Shown one piece after another: positions 42,773 to 54,652 of a stretch of DNA of 64,000 bases. A program made the translations under genes and the position numbers. The notes beneath the pieces were generated by a model. The model was given only the letters and a program-made list of their open reading frames with translations, was not told the DNA's origin and made no database searches. This stretch comes from Loripinus fragilis (taxonomy: Eukaryota; Mollusca; Bivalvia; Lucinida; Lucinidae): contig OZ026531.1 in the NCBI GenBank assembly GCA_964019695.1, positions 9,371,701 to 9,435,700 on the forward strand, written 5' to 3'. Every line of letters begins with the position of its first letter. Within the stretch, counting starts at the first letter, position 1.

Positions 42773-45470
42773 ATGGTCTAGGGGCCAAACTGAAATATAT
42801 GGGCTATTTTGCAAGTGTGTTGCACCCCCAGAAAGAAAAGCTTGGCTACTATTTTCGGTCAGGGACTTAAAAACCATGTTTTACTAAGTTTTCTGTGGTC
42901 GATTTTCTGTAATGGCCTGTAATCTACGATACCTACTAACATTTAAAATGCTAGAACACAAAATACAAGAATAATAGGATATTTGAGAATAGTCTCAAAG
43001 CAATACGAGGGCTGTTCAAATATGAATGCAAGTAGCTTTATAACTTGCTTCACATATATGCTACGGTAAAAGCCACACCTTTCTGGAAAGAACTATTTGT
43101 CGCCTTTTAAATGACACCAAACATAAAGAAACACTCACTATATTTCTCGAGTTTTAGACCCTTATATAAAGGCCATTCCTGTATTCTGAAGTTTTCTGAA
43201 GCAAATTGCAATGCACGCGGATATAGTGTCATATCTTTGTAAGTTTTAGACAAAATGGCACCAATTTTTAGATGCAAGTTTAAGTAACAATCCAAAAGTT
43301 GCTTGCAGGAAAAAATTCATATAATCCTGTTTCAATCTGGAGTAAACAGGTACGTTTGTGACGTCATTAATTTTATGATACACGTCATTATGAGTTATCT
43401 ACTGGTGATGTAATAGTGAACATCGCTGTGCCGTTTTCTTTGTGTTTTGCTGAAAACATGTTAAATATGTCATAAGGGAGTTTTCAAAACGGGCCGTCAT
43501 CTATTTACAGAGTAATCACATTTTATATCAGTTTTCAAGCATATTTCTGCTTCTTGATGGCGTGTTTACATCAATAAAAATATGTCCAATCTGTCTAGTC
43601 CTCAAGACCAGGTGAGTAATTTTATTGTAAATAATGCATATAGTGGTCAAACTTAAAGTTTATGTTCAAATTTAGGATAAAGTCGCAATGCTATGACAAA
43701 AAAATAAGTATAAATTGTATAACCCCATCACTTAAGGCATTTTTGACTTAATAAAAATGTTTTCAGCGTTAAAAATTACCCTTGGTCCATCAATAATTTG
43801 GAGCAACAGCTAAGTTTGAGCGATCAACATATTGTCTTTGAGTTAAAACTAGTTTAAATGTTGCTTCGTGCATTTTGTTAGAGATAAGTTTAACTGAAAA
43901 CTGAAAGGTGGTGTTTTGTTTGCCATTTATTTGCAAACATAAGGAGACTTTAGTGAAAAGGATGCATTGTAATTTAACAAAAACGTGTCCGATTTTCACA
44001 ACATTCACAGAATCATTATACAAGAATATGGAATAACTTCCATAAAAATTTCAAGAAGTTACACCTGTTTATCGAAGCATTATACACTTGTCTATACCAC
44101 TGGTATATGTTCGAAGCATTGAATTTGTTAGTATAATAACGTGACTCTCATTCAAAGGGCTATAGCTCGATAAGTATCCTGTATTTTTTCTTTAAGTCTG
44201 GCGCCATTTTAAAGGTGACATATAGTCCTTTATAGAAACGTTTACCATTTTGTCGTAGCATATATATAAAGAAAGTTGTGAAGCTACTTGCATTCATATT
44301 TGAACAGCCCTTGTATGCCCCTTCAACTTTTTCAAAGTTGGGGGCATAAAAATCTGCAAACTGTCATATGGCTTGTGGTCAGGCTATGTTGTCAGACTCA
44401 GGTAAAATTTGAGTCTACTTGCCACACTTTTAGTATGTTTACCCATTTATGCAAGGGGCAATGTTGTAACCTACGTTACTTTATTTATATATGAACAGCA
44501 ACAAGCTATTAATCGTAGTTGACATTGTTAATATAGTTTTTAATTTTATTGTTACAGAAATAAATACGACATTGAACATTCCAAGGCAGTGTAAATGGTC
44601 GAATAGTACATCTATAGGCCAGTAGATCTTACATGCTAATAAGCATATTTAAATATCTATTTTACTATCACTACTTTCAGTTACAAGTTATAAATAGCTT
44701 CGAATATATGAAAATAGAAATTCATTATTAGAAGAGAGATCTTTATTACACATTTAAGACTAGGGGATGTGGTTTATTCTGATATGCAGTCTATAGTCAA
44801 TATCTGCACTTTTGTAAAAAATGTAACATAAGTAACTCTGAGAAGCAAAAATTCTTCTCACAGATGTCTTTAATTGATGTAAAGCTCAAATGATTCATGA
44901 ATACTATAGTGAAAATATCCTGTTAGTCGAGATTTTGTGTGTTGCTATTTTCAATGTTAGTAGGATAACATTTATTATAGACCATTTACAGAAGATGTAC
45001 CAAGGAATACCTAGTAAAACACAGGTTTCTAAGGCCCAAAGACATGTTCCTGACTGAAAATAGTTACAAAGTTTATCTTTCAGTGGTTAGAGAACATTAA
45101 TCATTCTAATATGCACTATATAGAGTCATTATCTGCAATTTCGTATAAAAAGTAACATATGTAACGCTGATGCGCGGAAACACATCTGGCTAATTTTATG
45201 ACTAGATCAAACTTTTAATGCTCAAATAATTTCATTGATACTATTGTAAAATATATCATTAGTCTGGTATTTTTGTGCTGCTTTTTCCAATATTAGTAGG
45301 GTAACGTTGGTTACAGGCCATTTACAGAAAATTAACCACAGAAAACATAGTAAACCATGGGTTTCTATGGTCTCAAGACATTCCCTGACTGAAAATAGTA
45401 ACCAGGTTTTTCTTCCTTGGTGATGCAACAGAACTTAAAATTTGAGATTTGGCCCCTAGACCATGAAATA
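42773..45470. mobile_element. Large inverted-repeat element carrying a nested transposon
   Basis: The left arm (42773-42970: CTATGGTCTAGGGGCCAAAC, TGCACCCCCAGAAAG, ACTATTTTCGGTCAGGGAC) is mirrored by 45300-45470. A diverged second copy of the right arm precedes it (44750-45060), so the right arm is tandemly doubled. The TA-flanked element 43006-44313 sits inside. Confidence 0.65.
43006..44313. mobile_element. Tc1/mariner-type non-autonomous element with TA target
   Basis: The left end is CGAGGGCTGTTCAAATATGA, then ATGCAAGTAGCTT. The right end is its inverse with one early mismatch. TA lies outside both ends (43004-43005, 44314-44315). GGGCTGTTCAAA-like ends and a TA target fit the IS630-Tc1-mariner superfamily. 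The short internal frames (for example 43790-44023 minus) show no transposase motif. Confidence 0.75.
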
Positions 45471-45471
45471 G

Positions 45472-45660
45472 TTAGTGAGCATGATCAGGAAATACCACAA
45501 CCATAAACCGCAGACAACCCCATGGCACCGCAAGGAAGAACCACTCAACCATCACGATACACCAGGTAGACTTAAGCAAAGCAACCAGCTCCCTATTTCC
45601 CATCAAAATGATTGCAATTCTATAATTTCTAATGCTTGGGCAAGAAATACCAGAGATTTA
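45472..45660 (-). mobile_element. R1 3' tail, short copy
   Basis: AGCATGATCAGGAAATACCA, CCCATGGCACCGCAAGG and AACCAGCTCCCTATTTCCCA match R1 in complement. It ends at ATGATTGCAATTC. Confidence 0.75.
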
Positions 45661-46479
45661 TAGATACACATGTAAAATAAATTGATTATTTCTGAAATTT
45701 CATCTATTTCATCAGACACTGGCCTTGCTCATTGAGTACATCATGTTATATTATACATCTTAATTAAGTGTCCTGATCTAAGAAACTTGGTGACAACTTG
45801 CAGATATATGAGGATAATGAGCAAAAGGTCTGAAAAATGTAAACTATCAAAAGGCTGCAATTGCTTTCACAGGCGCTTTACTTAAACAGTAATAACAAAA
45901 TTTGCTCCTCAGCAAAACCAGGCGCAGTGCTTATATTAGCTCATTTTAGACAATATATTTAAAATAGAAAAGTAACTTTATTTTTTTGTATTAGTTAATT
46001 TTGTATGAAAGGAACCCTAATATAAAACGAGTTGAAAACTACACAGATCAGTTTGTAAAACTAAATGACGATAGCCACAATTACAAATTTTAAGTTATAA
46101 TTAAATTCATGTAACGTACTTAACACCACATGAAGACGTATTAATGTTAAACGGCTTTCATATGTCATAAAGGCATTCAGTATGCAGACTCTTTGCGAAT
46201 GTCAAAAGATTAGATATTTTAATGTCTTCTTTCTGTAAGCTCAAACTTTCAATTTTCTTAGTCATTAATTGATATAGTAAAATATGTATCAAGCTGTTAT
46301 AGGCTAGCGCCCCGGATTACCAAGTGCAAACATCTCTTATTCAATGCATCTTGAATTGTTATTTTAGATAGATGTCTGCAGAATTTCAAAGGGTATTTGA
46401 ATGAAGCAGGCCCTTACTCAACTTGCAGTCATAGTACAGTTTGATGGTTCTACTGGTTTTGATGAGATGAGGTGGATAA
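45661..46479. other. No feature recognised
   Basis: AT-rich DNA without coding, repeat or RNA signals that I can support. Confidence 0.5.
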
Positions 46480-46800
46480 ATATTTTACCAGAGAAGCAGA
46501 CATAATGATAACCATTCCAACTTAGAGGAAAGCAAAGTTGCCAACAATAATTGGGTTGACCACCAAACATGCAAAACATTAATGTTATAACCAATCTACT
46601 TATAATGAGAGATTATTTTTTATAAACTGCGCTGAAAAATTATTAGAGCCAACAATTTTCTTTAATTTATGCACTAATTAAGTCGCCATAAAATTCTGGT
46701 TCTGAAAGCCCCTTGTCAAGAGAGATTTAGGTCCAATATCGAAGTGTTAATATTAAATCATATTATCGGCGACAAATTTTATAAAATGTTTGCAAAGCTT
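46480..46800 (-). pseudogene. RT C-terminal fragment of the R1 retroelement
   Basis: The minus strand reads GLSEPEFYGDLIS, then with stops FSAQFIK and ACLVVNPIIVGNFAFL. It aligns with 39411-39785 along about 280 bases, with several stops. Confidence 0.6.
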
Positions 46801-47464
46801 ATGATAGCAAAAGCCTTGTTTTAGAAGCTATCAGTTTATTGCGAGTGTTGAAAAAGTAAGTGAGTATCATCAGGAAATACCACAATCACATACTGTAGAC
46901 CAACCAACGGTACCGTGAGGAATAGCTACAGAACATTTATAGTAACAGTACATCTGTTAAACAATAATAGCAATGCAACCAGCTTTCTCTTCCTCTTCAA
47001 GATGATTGCAAAGAGGTACGTGCATTAAGAGGCTATTTGGCCCCCCTTGGAGGCTAAAATATAAAAAGTGTTTTTCAGCATTTCTTCTCATTGGTTTATT
47101 TGAAAAATAGCCAAAGTGTAAATACCTGGTATTAATTTTACCTTTACCGTTGCTATGGTAACAAAAATGGTCGCAAAAAATGATAAAAACAGGAAATTGC
47201 CTATTTTTGAGCAAACTTGGGACATTTGACAGACCATCTAACATAGAGCACAAGCAAATACCAAATATACTATTGGCAAAAAGTTGAGCATATTCCATTT
47301 GATAACACCACTTAGGTTTTAGAAACGATAAGAACGGAAACTTTTGAGAGATGAAAAAAAAATTGTAATAGACAACAAAAGCAGATTACCAGCGATTTGA
47401 TAAAGAAAAGCCGTGAAATCTCTGACTTTTTTTATAGGCTGCAAACACCTTAAAAAATTACCCA

Positions 47465-47570
47465 TAAAGTTTACAAAATAAGTAAGGGTGCAAAGATCAG
47501 AAATCGATACAATCAAGTACCACACCCGACCCAGGATACCAATGGGAAAGTTACAAACTCAATGAAAACA
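47465..47570 (-). mobile_element. R2 repeat fragment, inverted relative to the other R2 copies
   Basis: The plus strand shows GATCAGAAATCGATACAATC, AAGTACCACACCCGACCCAG and ATACCAATGGGAAAGTTAC. This is the complement of the R2 plus-strand sequence at 50385-50545. Confidence 0.65.
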
Positions 47571-47599
47571 GTATGTAGGCCAAGAGTCAGCAAAACTTT

Positions 47600-48850
47600 T
47601 GCAATAAGGCCGCGATAGTCGTAATTTCTTCAAAACTTTCTCTTTGGAGCATACACTTTCAGGATCTGGTGCAAAAAATCACGAAATGGCTCATAATAAT
47701 CCATTACTTCCAGTTTATGTTGTGTATGGCCTTCACACTGTCGAATAACAACTTGGCTCATTTAGATCATTAAATTCACTGGGCACATACGTTCAAGACT
47801 TGAAATCCTGTCCCACTTATGCAGTAGAGTCTAGCAAAATTCACAATGGATATGCTAAGGCTGGTTCCCGGTTTCAAACACGTTAGCAGAGCTTGTCCCA
47901 CACGTGTTCGATAGGATTCAAAAATAGTAAGTGATTATGATCAGGAAATACCACAATCACAAACTGCAGACAACCCCGTGGCACCGCGAGGAAGAGCCGC
48001 TCAACCATTACGAGACACCAGGAAGACGAATTAAGCAAAGCAATCAGCTCTCTCTTCCCCATCAAGATGATTGCTATACTAGAATGGATATAAAGTAACG
48101 TACAACAAAACATAGAACAATTACAGACTCCCACAATGGGAGTAACAATAAACAAAAAGTCAACAACAACAGAACCATCGCCTTAGAACGGACAGCAGCC
48201 TAAGCCACCAGGGGGCTTAAGTGCATTTTACTGGTACCAAATCTTCGCCCTAGATTCTGCTGTTGTTGAAATACAAGAAATGTTCAGCTCGCATGGAGGC
48301 CATCTAACTAATGCAATGTATCATCAGGGAAAACACTCTAATCAAATTAACACTCCATGATGAAACAAAGAAAAGGGCTCATGAATCACAGATAGTAAGA
48401 GCTAAAGAAAACCTCAAGTTGAGCCACGGTGGGTCCAGTTACAGATAAGCATCAGGCATCAACCCACCGATTAAAGCTTTACGTCAGAGCCGTCATAGAG
48501 TCTGAGGCCTGACCCACCGTCAAGCCCAGCAACAAGCTTGGATGACGAAAACAAGCGATGTTCTGTTGCTTTTTGTATTCCTTGATGATGCGAGTACAGT
48601 GAGGTCTTGCAATGTCATCTCGGAGCACCATGTTCTGGCCATCTATCGAGTCCAAGGGTGACCTAACACCAGTCTCCAGGATTTCGTCCTGGTATTTTTG
48701 AGCGTTCAAAGTCCCAGTAACCACCATTAAGTGTATCAGGTGGTCGTCAGATAATTCACCACGTACCATAATGATTCAGTAACAATTTAATGGCAATTTT
48801 ACACCTTCTGTCCTCTTTCTTCTCTGTAGATCTATCCATCATACGCGTTT
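47600..48850 (-). pseudogene. Tc1-family transposase fossil, split by R1
   Basis: The minus strand from 48769 reads HLMVVTGTLNAQKYQDEILE, then NMVLRDDIARPHCTRIIKEY and NIACFRHP (to about 48540). After the R1 insertion (47926-48545) it continues NPIEHVWDK (47918-47892), then frames with stops. ARPH and LNPIEHVWD are hallmark motifs around the second and third catalytic acids of Tc1 DDE transposases. The usual region between them is replaced by the insertion. It is clearly inactive. Confidence 0.8.
47926..48545 (-). mobile_element. R1 retroelement copy inside the Tc1 fossil
   Basis: From the 3' end (GATTATGATCAGGAAATACC) through CCATCAAGATGATTGC, AACGGACAGCAGCCTAAGCC and GCTCGCATGGAGGCC to the coding end, where the minus strand reads VGQASDSMTALT-stop (48530-48480). 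Only the last dozen codons of the retroelement survive, so it is strongly 5'-truncated. Confidence 0.8.
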
Positions 48851-50199
48851 TAAGGCTATTTCATGACTCAACAGCAAAACAAAATCATTCTTGCATATCA
48901 ACTCCTGGACAGTACTGTGTCGTAGGACGGTAGTGGATGAAATTTAGTAGCCAAAATACAAGTGTACATGTCGAATAAAACCAAAAAACTCAAATTATTT
49001 TTCAATACTTCGGAAATCGGGATTGTATAAAAATAGCATTAACTTTATGGCAATAGTATAGATACGTATTTAAACAAATGATAATAATTATTGCGACAAA
49101 CAACATATTTAAAGGTATTTTGGTATTTAACTGTGCTGATATCTAGTTCTTAAAACATCGGTCTCCAAAAGACTTAAAATTGGCCCAAAATGGTGATTTC
49201 TCTATTTTAAGCCTATTTTGTCGGCCATTTTTGCTACCATAGCAACCATTAAAAGTTAGAAAAATGCCAGAATTTTGCACTTGAGTTATTATTCTAATAG
49301 ATCATTAAAAGATATTGGTGAAAGGCAACTTTCAGATTTTGGCTTCAGAGGAGGCCAAATTAGCCCCTTAATGCACGTACCCCTTTAGAATGGACACAGA
49401 GTAATGCATACAAAATAAAGACAAACTAAGAACTCACACAAACAATAGGAAGTACACTAAACAACAACAGAATCAATGCCTTAGAACGGACAGCAGCCTT
49501 AGCCACCGGAAGGGGGAGGTTTAAATGCATTTTACTAGCGCTAAATCTTCATTCTATATTCTGTTGTTGTTGTTAAAACACAAAGTGTTTAGCTAGTATG
49601 GAGGCTTCCTAACTAATGCAATGCATCATCACAGATGAACAATCAAATCAAATATACACATTATGATGATACAAAGAAAAACAGGCTCATGACTCACAGA
49701 TAGTCAGAGCTAAAGAAAACCTCAAGTTGAGCTATGGAGGGCCCAGCCAACGACTAACATCAGACACCAACCAGTGGATTAAAGCTTTTCGTAAGGGCAG
49801 TCATTGAGTCTGATGTTTGACCCACCGTCGTGTAATCAAATAGGAAACTACAGTATAGCTACCAACCGTGATTGGGTTCACAACCAAGTATGCAGACTGT
49901 CGCATGCTATCCCATTTGCAGAAACGGTCACTATGTGACCATCTGTAAAAACTAGCTAAAGCGAATTTATTCCATCAAAAACGTGGTAACCAGGGGCATG
50001 GCCAGTTTCTTTTATGTATCTATATAAGAGACTAACCACCGGGTTTTACCTGTTGGATTTCTTTTGCTTTGGTATTCAGTTTTATTTACTGTTGAGTCCT
50101 TATTTGTGCCTTATCTCTTTGTTATATAATGATTTATATGTTCTAGGAGATGATAAATTGATAAGTTAGGGGTATTTCATGCAAACCAAATATCTATGT

Positions 50200-50560
50200 G
50201 TCTTGACCCACATCTGAATTAAGGTTAAATGCACCAGTGTCTGACTGTCTCTGGCACCTTCTCTGAGAGTCCCAGGAATTTCTGATGCCAAAGAAGTTTG
50301 GACCTTGAAACCAGTTTAAGCACTCCAATAAAATATTTTACTGACTGTTCCAAGGCGGTAGTTCTTTTGTGGATATTTTATGGGTTATTTTCTGTCTTGT
50401 TATTTTGGTCACCTGCTGGGAAGAGGCTGACCTCTTGGCCCTCGTTTGTGGTGAGTTTGTCACTTTCCCATTGGTATCCTGGGTCAGGTGTGGTACTTGA
50501 TTGTATCGATTCCAGATCTTTGCACCCTTACTTACTTTAAACATTTTCTCCTCTGTAACA
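50200..50560 (-). mobile_element. R2 repeat
   Basis: The plus strand has GACCCACATCTGAATTAAGG, CACTCCAATAAAATATTTTA, TTTGTCACTTTCCCATTGGT and GTGTGGTACTTGATTGTATC. The minus strand reads NRYNQVPHLTQDTNGKVTNS. Confidence 0.65.
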
Positions 50561-50807
50561 AATGGTCAGAATTGCCAAAAGCGTATCTTATTCCTAGGTG
50601 ATAACCTACAAAATAGCTACCTATACAAGAAGCAAGATAACTCAGGTGAGCGATCAGGGCCAATTGACCATTTTGTTTTTAATTAATAACAAAGAAATGT
50701 TCCGCATTCTGCAATCCAGTTGAATTGACAAGCACGTGATCGATTGTAGGCACATCGTTACAATGTTGAACACCAAGCTGTAAGAAAAATCGGGGAAAAA
50801 TTGAAAT

Positions 50808-51043
50808 GAGCCGCGACATGTGATTTCCAACAATGTGGCATTTTGACAAGTGTAGATTCAGACGAGCCTGTGTAGCTTCCTGTAAAGTTAGAAACTCCAA
50901 ATGATGTTCGGTCAGTAGCTTTATACTCATAGAATATTCAAGCGACTTGCAAAGGCTCTGATCAGACTGTGTGTATGCGCAGGCTGTTCTGAGCCTTTGC
51001 TGGTCGCACATACCACATTGTTGGAAATCTCAAGTTGTGGCTC
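50808..51043. mobile_element. P6 palindromic MITE, copy 2
   Basis: GAGCCGCGACATGTGATTTC and its right-end mirror GAAATCTCAAGTTGTGGCTC. The centre is AGACTGTGTGTATGCGCAGG. Confidence 0.85.
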
Positions 51044-51263
51044 AAATGAATTCATTTTGTTCAGACGTTCATGAAGGTATAAACGCCATGGGTCACTTCA
51101 AAATAGTGAGTGACCCCCAAATGGTGTTACATTTACTTTGAAATATTCCCATTGTGCAGTCATACTTTCATATACTTTCATGAACCTCCGAAAAACGAAA
51201 CTCATCTTATAATTACATTTTTGTAATAAATACCTAATATATAATCATACAAAAGGCTAGATG
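51044..51263. other. No feature recognised
   Basis: Short AT-rich spacer with TCATACTTTCATATACTTTC duplications and an ATGAAGG / CTTCATGAACCT inverted pair (51070 and 51175) that may be another MITE end. Confidence 0.4.
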
Positions 51264-53184
51264 GTCCATTTAAAAAAAAAAACACCCTTTTATTACGAGA
51301 TAACTAACTCGTAATAACGAAATGGTAACACGTTATAATGAGAAAGTTAAGTCGTATTAACGAGAAAAAATATCTCGTCATGACGAGATCATTTTTTTGT
51401 TATAACGACTTAATTTTCTCGTAATAACGAGAAGCTTGAATCGTAATGACCAGATATCTAACTCACAGTAATGAGATGATTTACTCGTTATTACAAGATA
51501 ACTATCTCATTATAACTAACTCGTAATAACGAGATAACCAACTCATAAAAACGGGTACACAATCTCGTAAAAACGGGATAATTATCTTATAATAACGTAA
51601 TACGTAAATCGTCAGAGACAGTCGCAGACCAGTGCAATGAACTAGAGAAGGTCCCTAGAGGTCAAAACTTGTCATAACCTGATTGCCACGAAGTCTGTGA
51701 GACTGCCAGAGACAGTCTCAGACCAGAGCATTGAACTGGAAAAGGTCTCTAGGGGGCAAAAGTGCTCTTAACCTGATTGACACCGAGGAATCCTGGAAGT
51801 CTGAGATGGCGTTTGGTGAATTACACACGTGAGGGTCGAAACTGGTCTTAACTTGTTTGACACAAGTGATTTCTGGAAGTGACTGTGTCAGAGATAGTCA
51901 AATTGGCTCTGACACCATAGCAGACGTCAAGGATCCCAGGTGTCAAACAAGCAATGCATCAGGCTGCGACTGTCTCTGGGGCAATCACAAACTTTCCAGA
52001 ATCTTCATGTGCCAATCAGATTAAGACCAGTTTATATTGCTAGGGACCATCTTGAGTTCATTGAACTGGTCTGTGGCTGTGTCGGACACCAGGATCCCTG
52101 GTGCCAAGCAAGTTGTCCTGTTATTAAGAGATAGGCATCTCATTATCATAAGTAATTATATCTTTATATTGAGTTAATCATATCGGTTTTATGAGATAGT
52201 TATCTCATTAATAAGAGATAATTTTGTTGTTATTACGAAATAGTTATCTCATTATTACGAGATAATTATCCCATTATTTTAAGATAGTTCTCACTTTATT
52301 AGTTAAGACCAGTTTTGACTTCTATGGACCCTTCAGAGTTCAATGCACTGATCTGGGACTGTGACAGACATTCAGGAATCTCCAGTGCAAAATAAGATCA
52401 AACCAGTTTCAACCTCTATGGACGCTCGAATGTTAAATGCACCAGTGTCTGACTGCCTCTGGCACCTTTTCTGAGACTCCCTGGAATCCTAATGCCAAAA
52501 AATAAGGCATATTTCTGTCTCAAGGGACCCAAGGGACCCCCGTCCTGAGTCTTTTTCATGCTTGCAGATTTCCAGGATCACCCAGTGCCAAATGGGTAAA
52601 TACCAGTTTAAGTCCTCTATTAAAGTCTCTATGGAATTTCTCGAGTTCGTGCACTGATCTGCAACTGTCTCTGACACCGTCACAGACTTCCAAGATCTCC
52701 AATGCCAAACACTTAAGACAGGTTTCAACCTCTATGGACTCTACTGAGTCAAAAGCACTGGTCTTTGACTGTCCCTGATGTCATCGCAGACATCAAGGAA
52801 TCCCTGGTTCCAAACAAATTAAGAGCAGTGTCGACCTCTATGGGCCCTCAAGCTCAATGTACCAGTATGCAACTGTCTCTGTTGCCCTGGCAGACTTCGA
52901 GGAATCTCCTGTGCTAAACAAGATAAAGCAAATATCTACCTGCTCAACTTATCCCTTTATAATGAGTTAACCATTTCATCATTTCGAGTCAGTTAGTTAT
53001 CCTGTTATAACGAGTTATTCATCTATCTATCATAGTTAGTTATGTCATTATTACAAGTAAGTTATATATAACTCGTAATAAAGAAATAATTTTTCAATCA
53101 TCTCACTATTACGGGTTAGTTATCTTGTTATTATGAATTAGTTATCTCATAATATATTTTATTTCCATTTTTTTAAAGTGGACT
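51264..53184. mobile_element. Composite element of TAACTCGTAATAACGAG blocks and ~95-bp units
   Basis: The ends GTCCATTTAAAAAAAA and the inverse of GTCCACTTTAAAAAAAT bound the element. Blocks of near-palindromic ACTCGTAATAACGAGATAAC repeats lie at 51280-51610, 52130-52300 and 52960-53165. Between them are ~95-bp units with GACTGTCTCTGGCACC, GAGTTCAATGCACTGGTCTG and AAGACCAGTTTCAACCTCTA words. No coding frame was seen. Confidence 0.65.
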
Positions 53185-53559
53185 TTCTAGGCTTTTGTAA
53201 TAATCGTAACTATACTTCAGGATATATAAACATATTGATAGTGTTGAAGCAGACAAGAGACTTGTTTAAGGATGGCTCGCCATAAATCTAAGTTTTTTGT
53301 CACTATTGACAAATGAATTCCCTGCTTGAAGTGTATTTCACGTGCATATGAGCTGTTAGTTATATTTCCATTGTCCATGAGCTTTTGTCTGCACTCTAAT
53401 TTATGAACAGCAAATACAACTGCGAACTCGCAAAAACAATTGAGTATGCACAATATCAGAAATGGTTTGCCTGTGCTGAGTGTCGGCCCTAAATAGTAAC
53501 CCCGCACCTTAATTTAATGCTCTTATTAATCCAATCCTCAGCATTGCGTGTACAATGTC
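53185..53559. other. No feature recognised
   Basis: A 96-codon minus-strand frame (53217-53507) is present but has no recognisable motif. Confidence 0.45.
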
Positions 53560-53890
53560 TTGATCCACATCTGAAATAAGGGTGAGGTTGGCGCGTCGTG
53601 AAACCGGTTTTAGCCCTCCAGTAAAATATTAATACTGACCGTACTTTTTGTGGATCATTTGTGTTATTTATGTCTTGTGTTTGTCATGCTTTCTCGTCTG
53701 TTCATTGCTGACTTGTGGGCACCAGAAGGGGTAGGGCTGAACTCTTGGCTCTTGTTTGTAATGTTTATTGTGATTTTGTTACTTTCCCATTTGGTATCCT
53801 GGGACAGGTGTGGTACTTGATTGTATCGATTCCTGATCCTTGCTGTCTTTCCTACTTTGATACCATTCCCATTGAAGAGTAAGCGAAGGC
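53560..53890 (-). mobile_element. R2 repeat
   Basis: GATCCACATCTGAAATAAGG to TTGATTGTATCGATTCCTGA on the plus strand. The minus strand reads NRYNQVPHLSQDTKWESNKI, then NKSQEFSPTPSGAHKSAMN: the same frame as the other R2 copies with substitutions. Confidence 0.65.
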
Positions 53891-54070
53891 TCAGACAAGT
53901 CAGCACATTATACATGGACTTATGAGAGCCGTTCCTGCTAAGAACGGATCAATATGAAAATTCTGACCAAGTTTTAGGCCTCTAGCCCTGCACAATACGT
54001 CATTATGGACGCTTAATGACGGTTTTGCACGTACATGATATAGCAAACTCTCATGAGCTGGTCTTATAAT

Positions 54071-54278
54071 CTACAGTTAAATCTGTCTTAAGCCGCCACT
54101 CAAAAATAGACAAAACAATGGTCTTTTAGACAAATGGTAGCTTAATGAAGGTCAAACGTACTGCAGAATGCTCTCTTGGAGCTGCAGTACTTTTGACCTG
54201 CATTAAGCCATAATCGGTCTTGAAACTACTTTTTGGTCTTCTTTTTGAGTTGCCTCTTACGACAGGTTCTACTGTAAT
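54071..54278. mobile_element. MITE with TACAGT..CTGTCTTAAG-type ends
   Basis: Left CTACAGTTAAATCTGTCTTA, then GCCGCCACTCAAAAA, is mirrored by TTTTTGAGTTGCC then TACGACAGGTTCTACTGTA. The centre has a CGTACTGCAGAATGC / GAGCTGCAGTAC hairpin. TA at the outer edges suggests a Tc1/mariner-type MITE. Confidence 0.65.
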
Positions 54279-54442
54279 TTGTTAATCTAAATACCTTGAA
54301 GCCATTTTCGATGCAACCCATGAACACGCCAGATTCTGCCAGGGAAGGATAGTACCTACTTCCAATAAATGTAGCTACTGGTGTATAGGTTGGTATTTGG
54401 TGACAATTCTGCATCACCTGTAAGCAGGACCATGGTGAAAAA

Positions 54443-54652
54443 TAAGTTTAATTGTTTGTTTGATTTGATTCTTTACCTCCCATCAACAATCTTTCAGTTA
54501 AACGGGGACGGGTCTTCCTGGGTTGAACCAGTACTAAGCTAGGATAAATGTGTCTTGCTCAAGGACCACAACGCAGTGACACCGGTGAGACTCAAACCCG
54601 CTGCCCCTTGGTTCCGGGTCAAGCATTTTACCACTGAGCCACTGCGCTCCCA
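54443..54652 (-). mobile_element. tRNA-derived SINE, minus strand
   Basis: The complement of GAGACTCAAACCCGCTG gives the B box, and of CCACTGAGCCACTGCGCTCC the head with A box TGGCTCAGTGG. Same family as 38441-38640, with a TGATTTGATTC tail complement at 54460. Confidence 0.85.

Larger units (their letters stand above)
47013..49372. mobile_element. Inverted-repeat element inserted in R1, carrying a Tc1 fossil
   Basis: The left end AGGTACGTGCATTAAGAGGC, then TATTTGGCC, is mirrored at the right by GGCCAAATTAGCCCCTTAAT then GCACGTACC. Further inverted similarity includes the GTTGCTATGGTAACAAAAAT area near 47150 and its inverse near 49230. The interior holds an R2 fragment, the Tc1 relic and a second R1. 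Confidence 0.7.
46857..49960 (-). mobile_element. R1 retroelement copy split by a 2.36-kb insertion
   Basis: The 3' tail end lies at 46857-47012 (AGTATCATCAGGAAATACCA to TTCAAGATGATTGCAAAG). The tail resumes at 49373 (CTTTAGAATGGACACAGAG) and continues to the coding end near 49960, with AYLVVNPITVGSY on the minus strand. In uninterrupted copies these two edges are adjacent (ATGATTGCAAAACTAGAATG). The insertion is therefore 47013-49372. Confidence 0.75.

Noticed and set aside
45222..45428. Minus-strand frame with a TWLLFSVRE peptide
   Set aside because: The similar peptide at 42657-42887 comes from the opposite arm of the same inverted repeat. It reflects arm similarity rather than protein conservation.
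47883..48155. 90-codon hydrophobic minus-strand frame with a recurring CLQFVIVVFPDH peptide
   Set aside because: The same peptide appears in several R1 copies (6072, 16627, 56799), but it lies in the 3' tail after the RT stop. Only the last residues (NPIEHVWDK) belong to a real protein, the Tc1 fossil.
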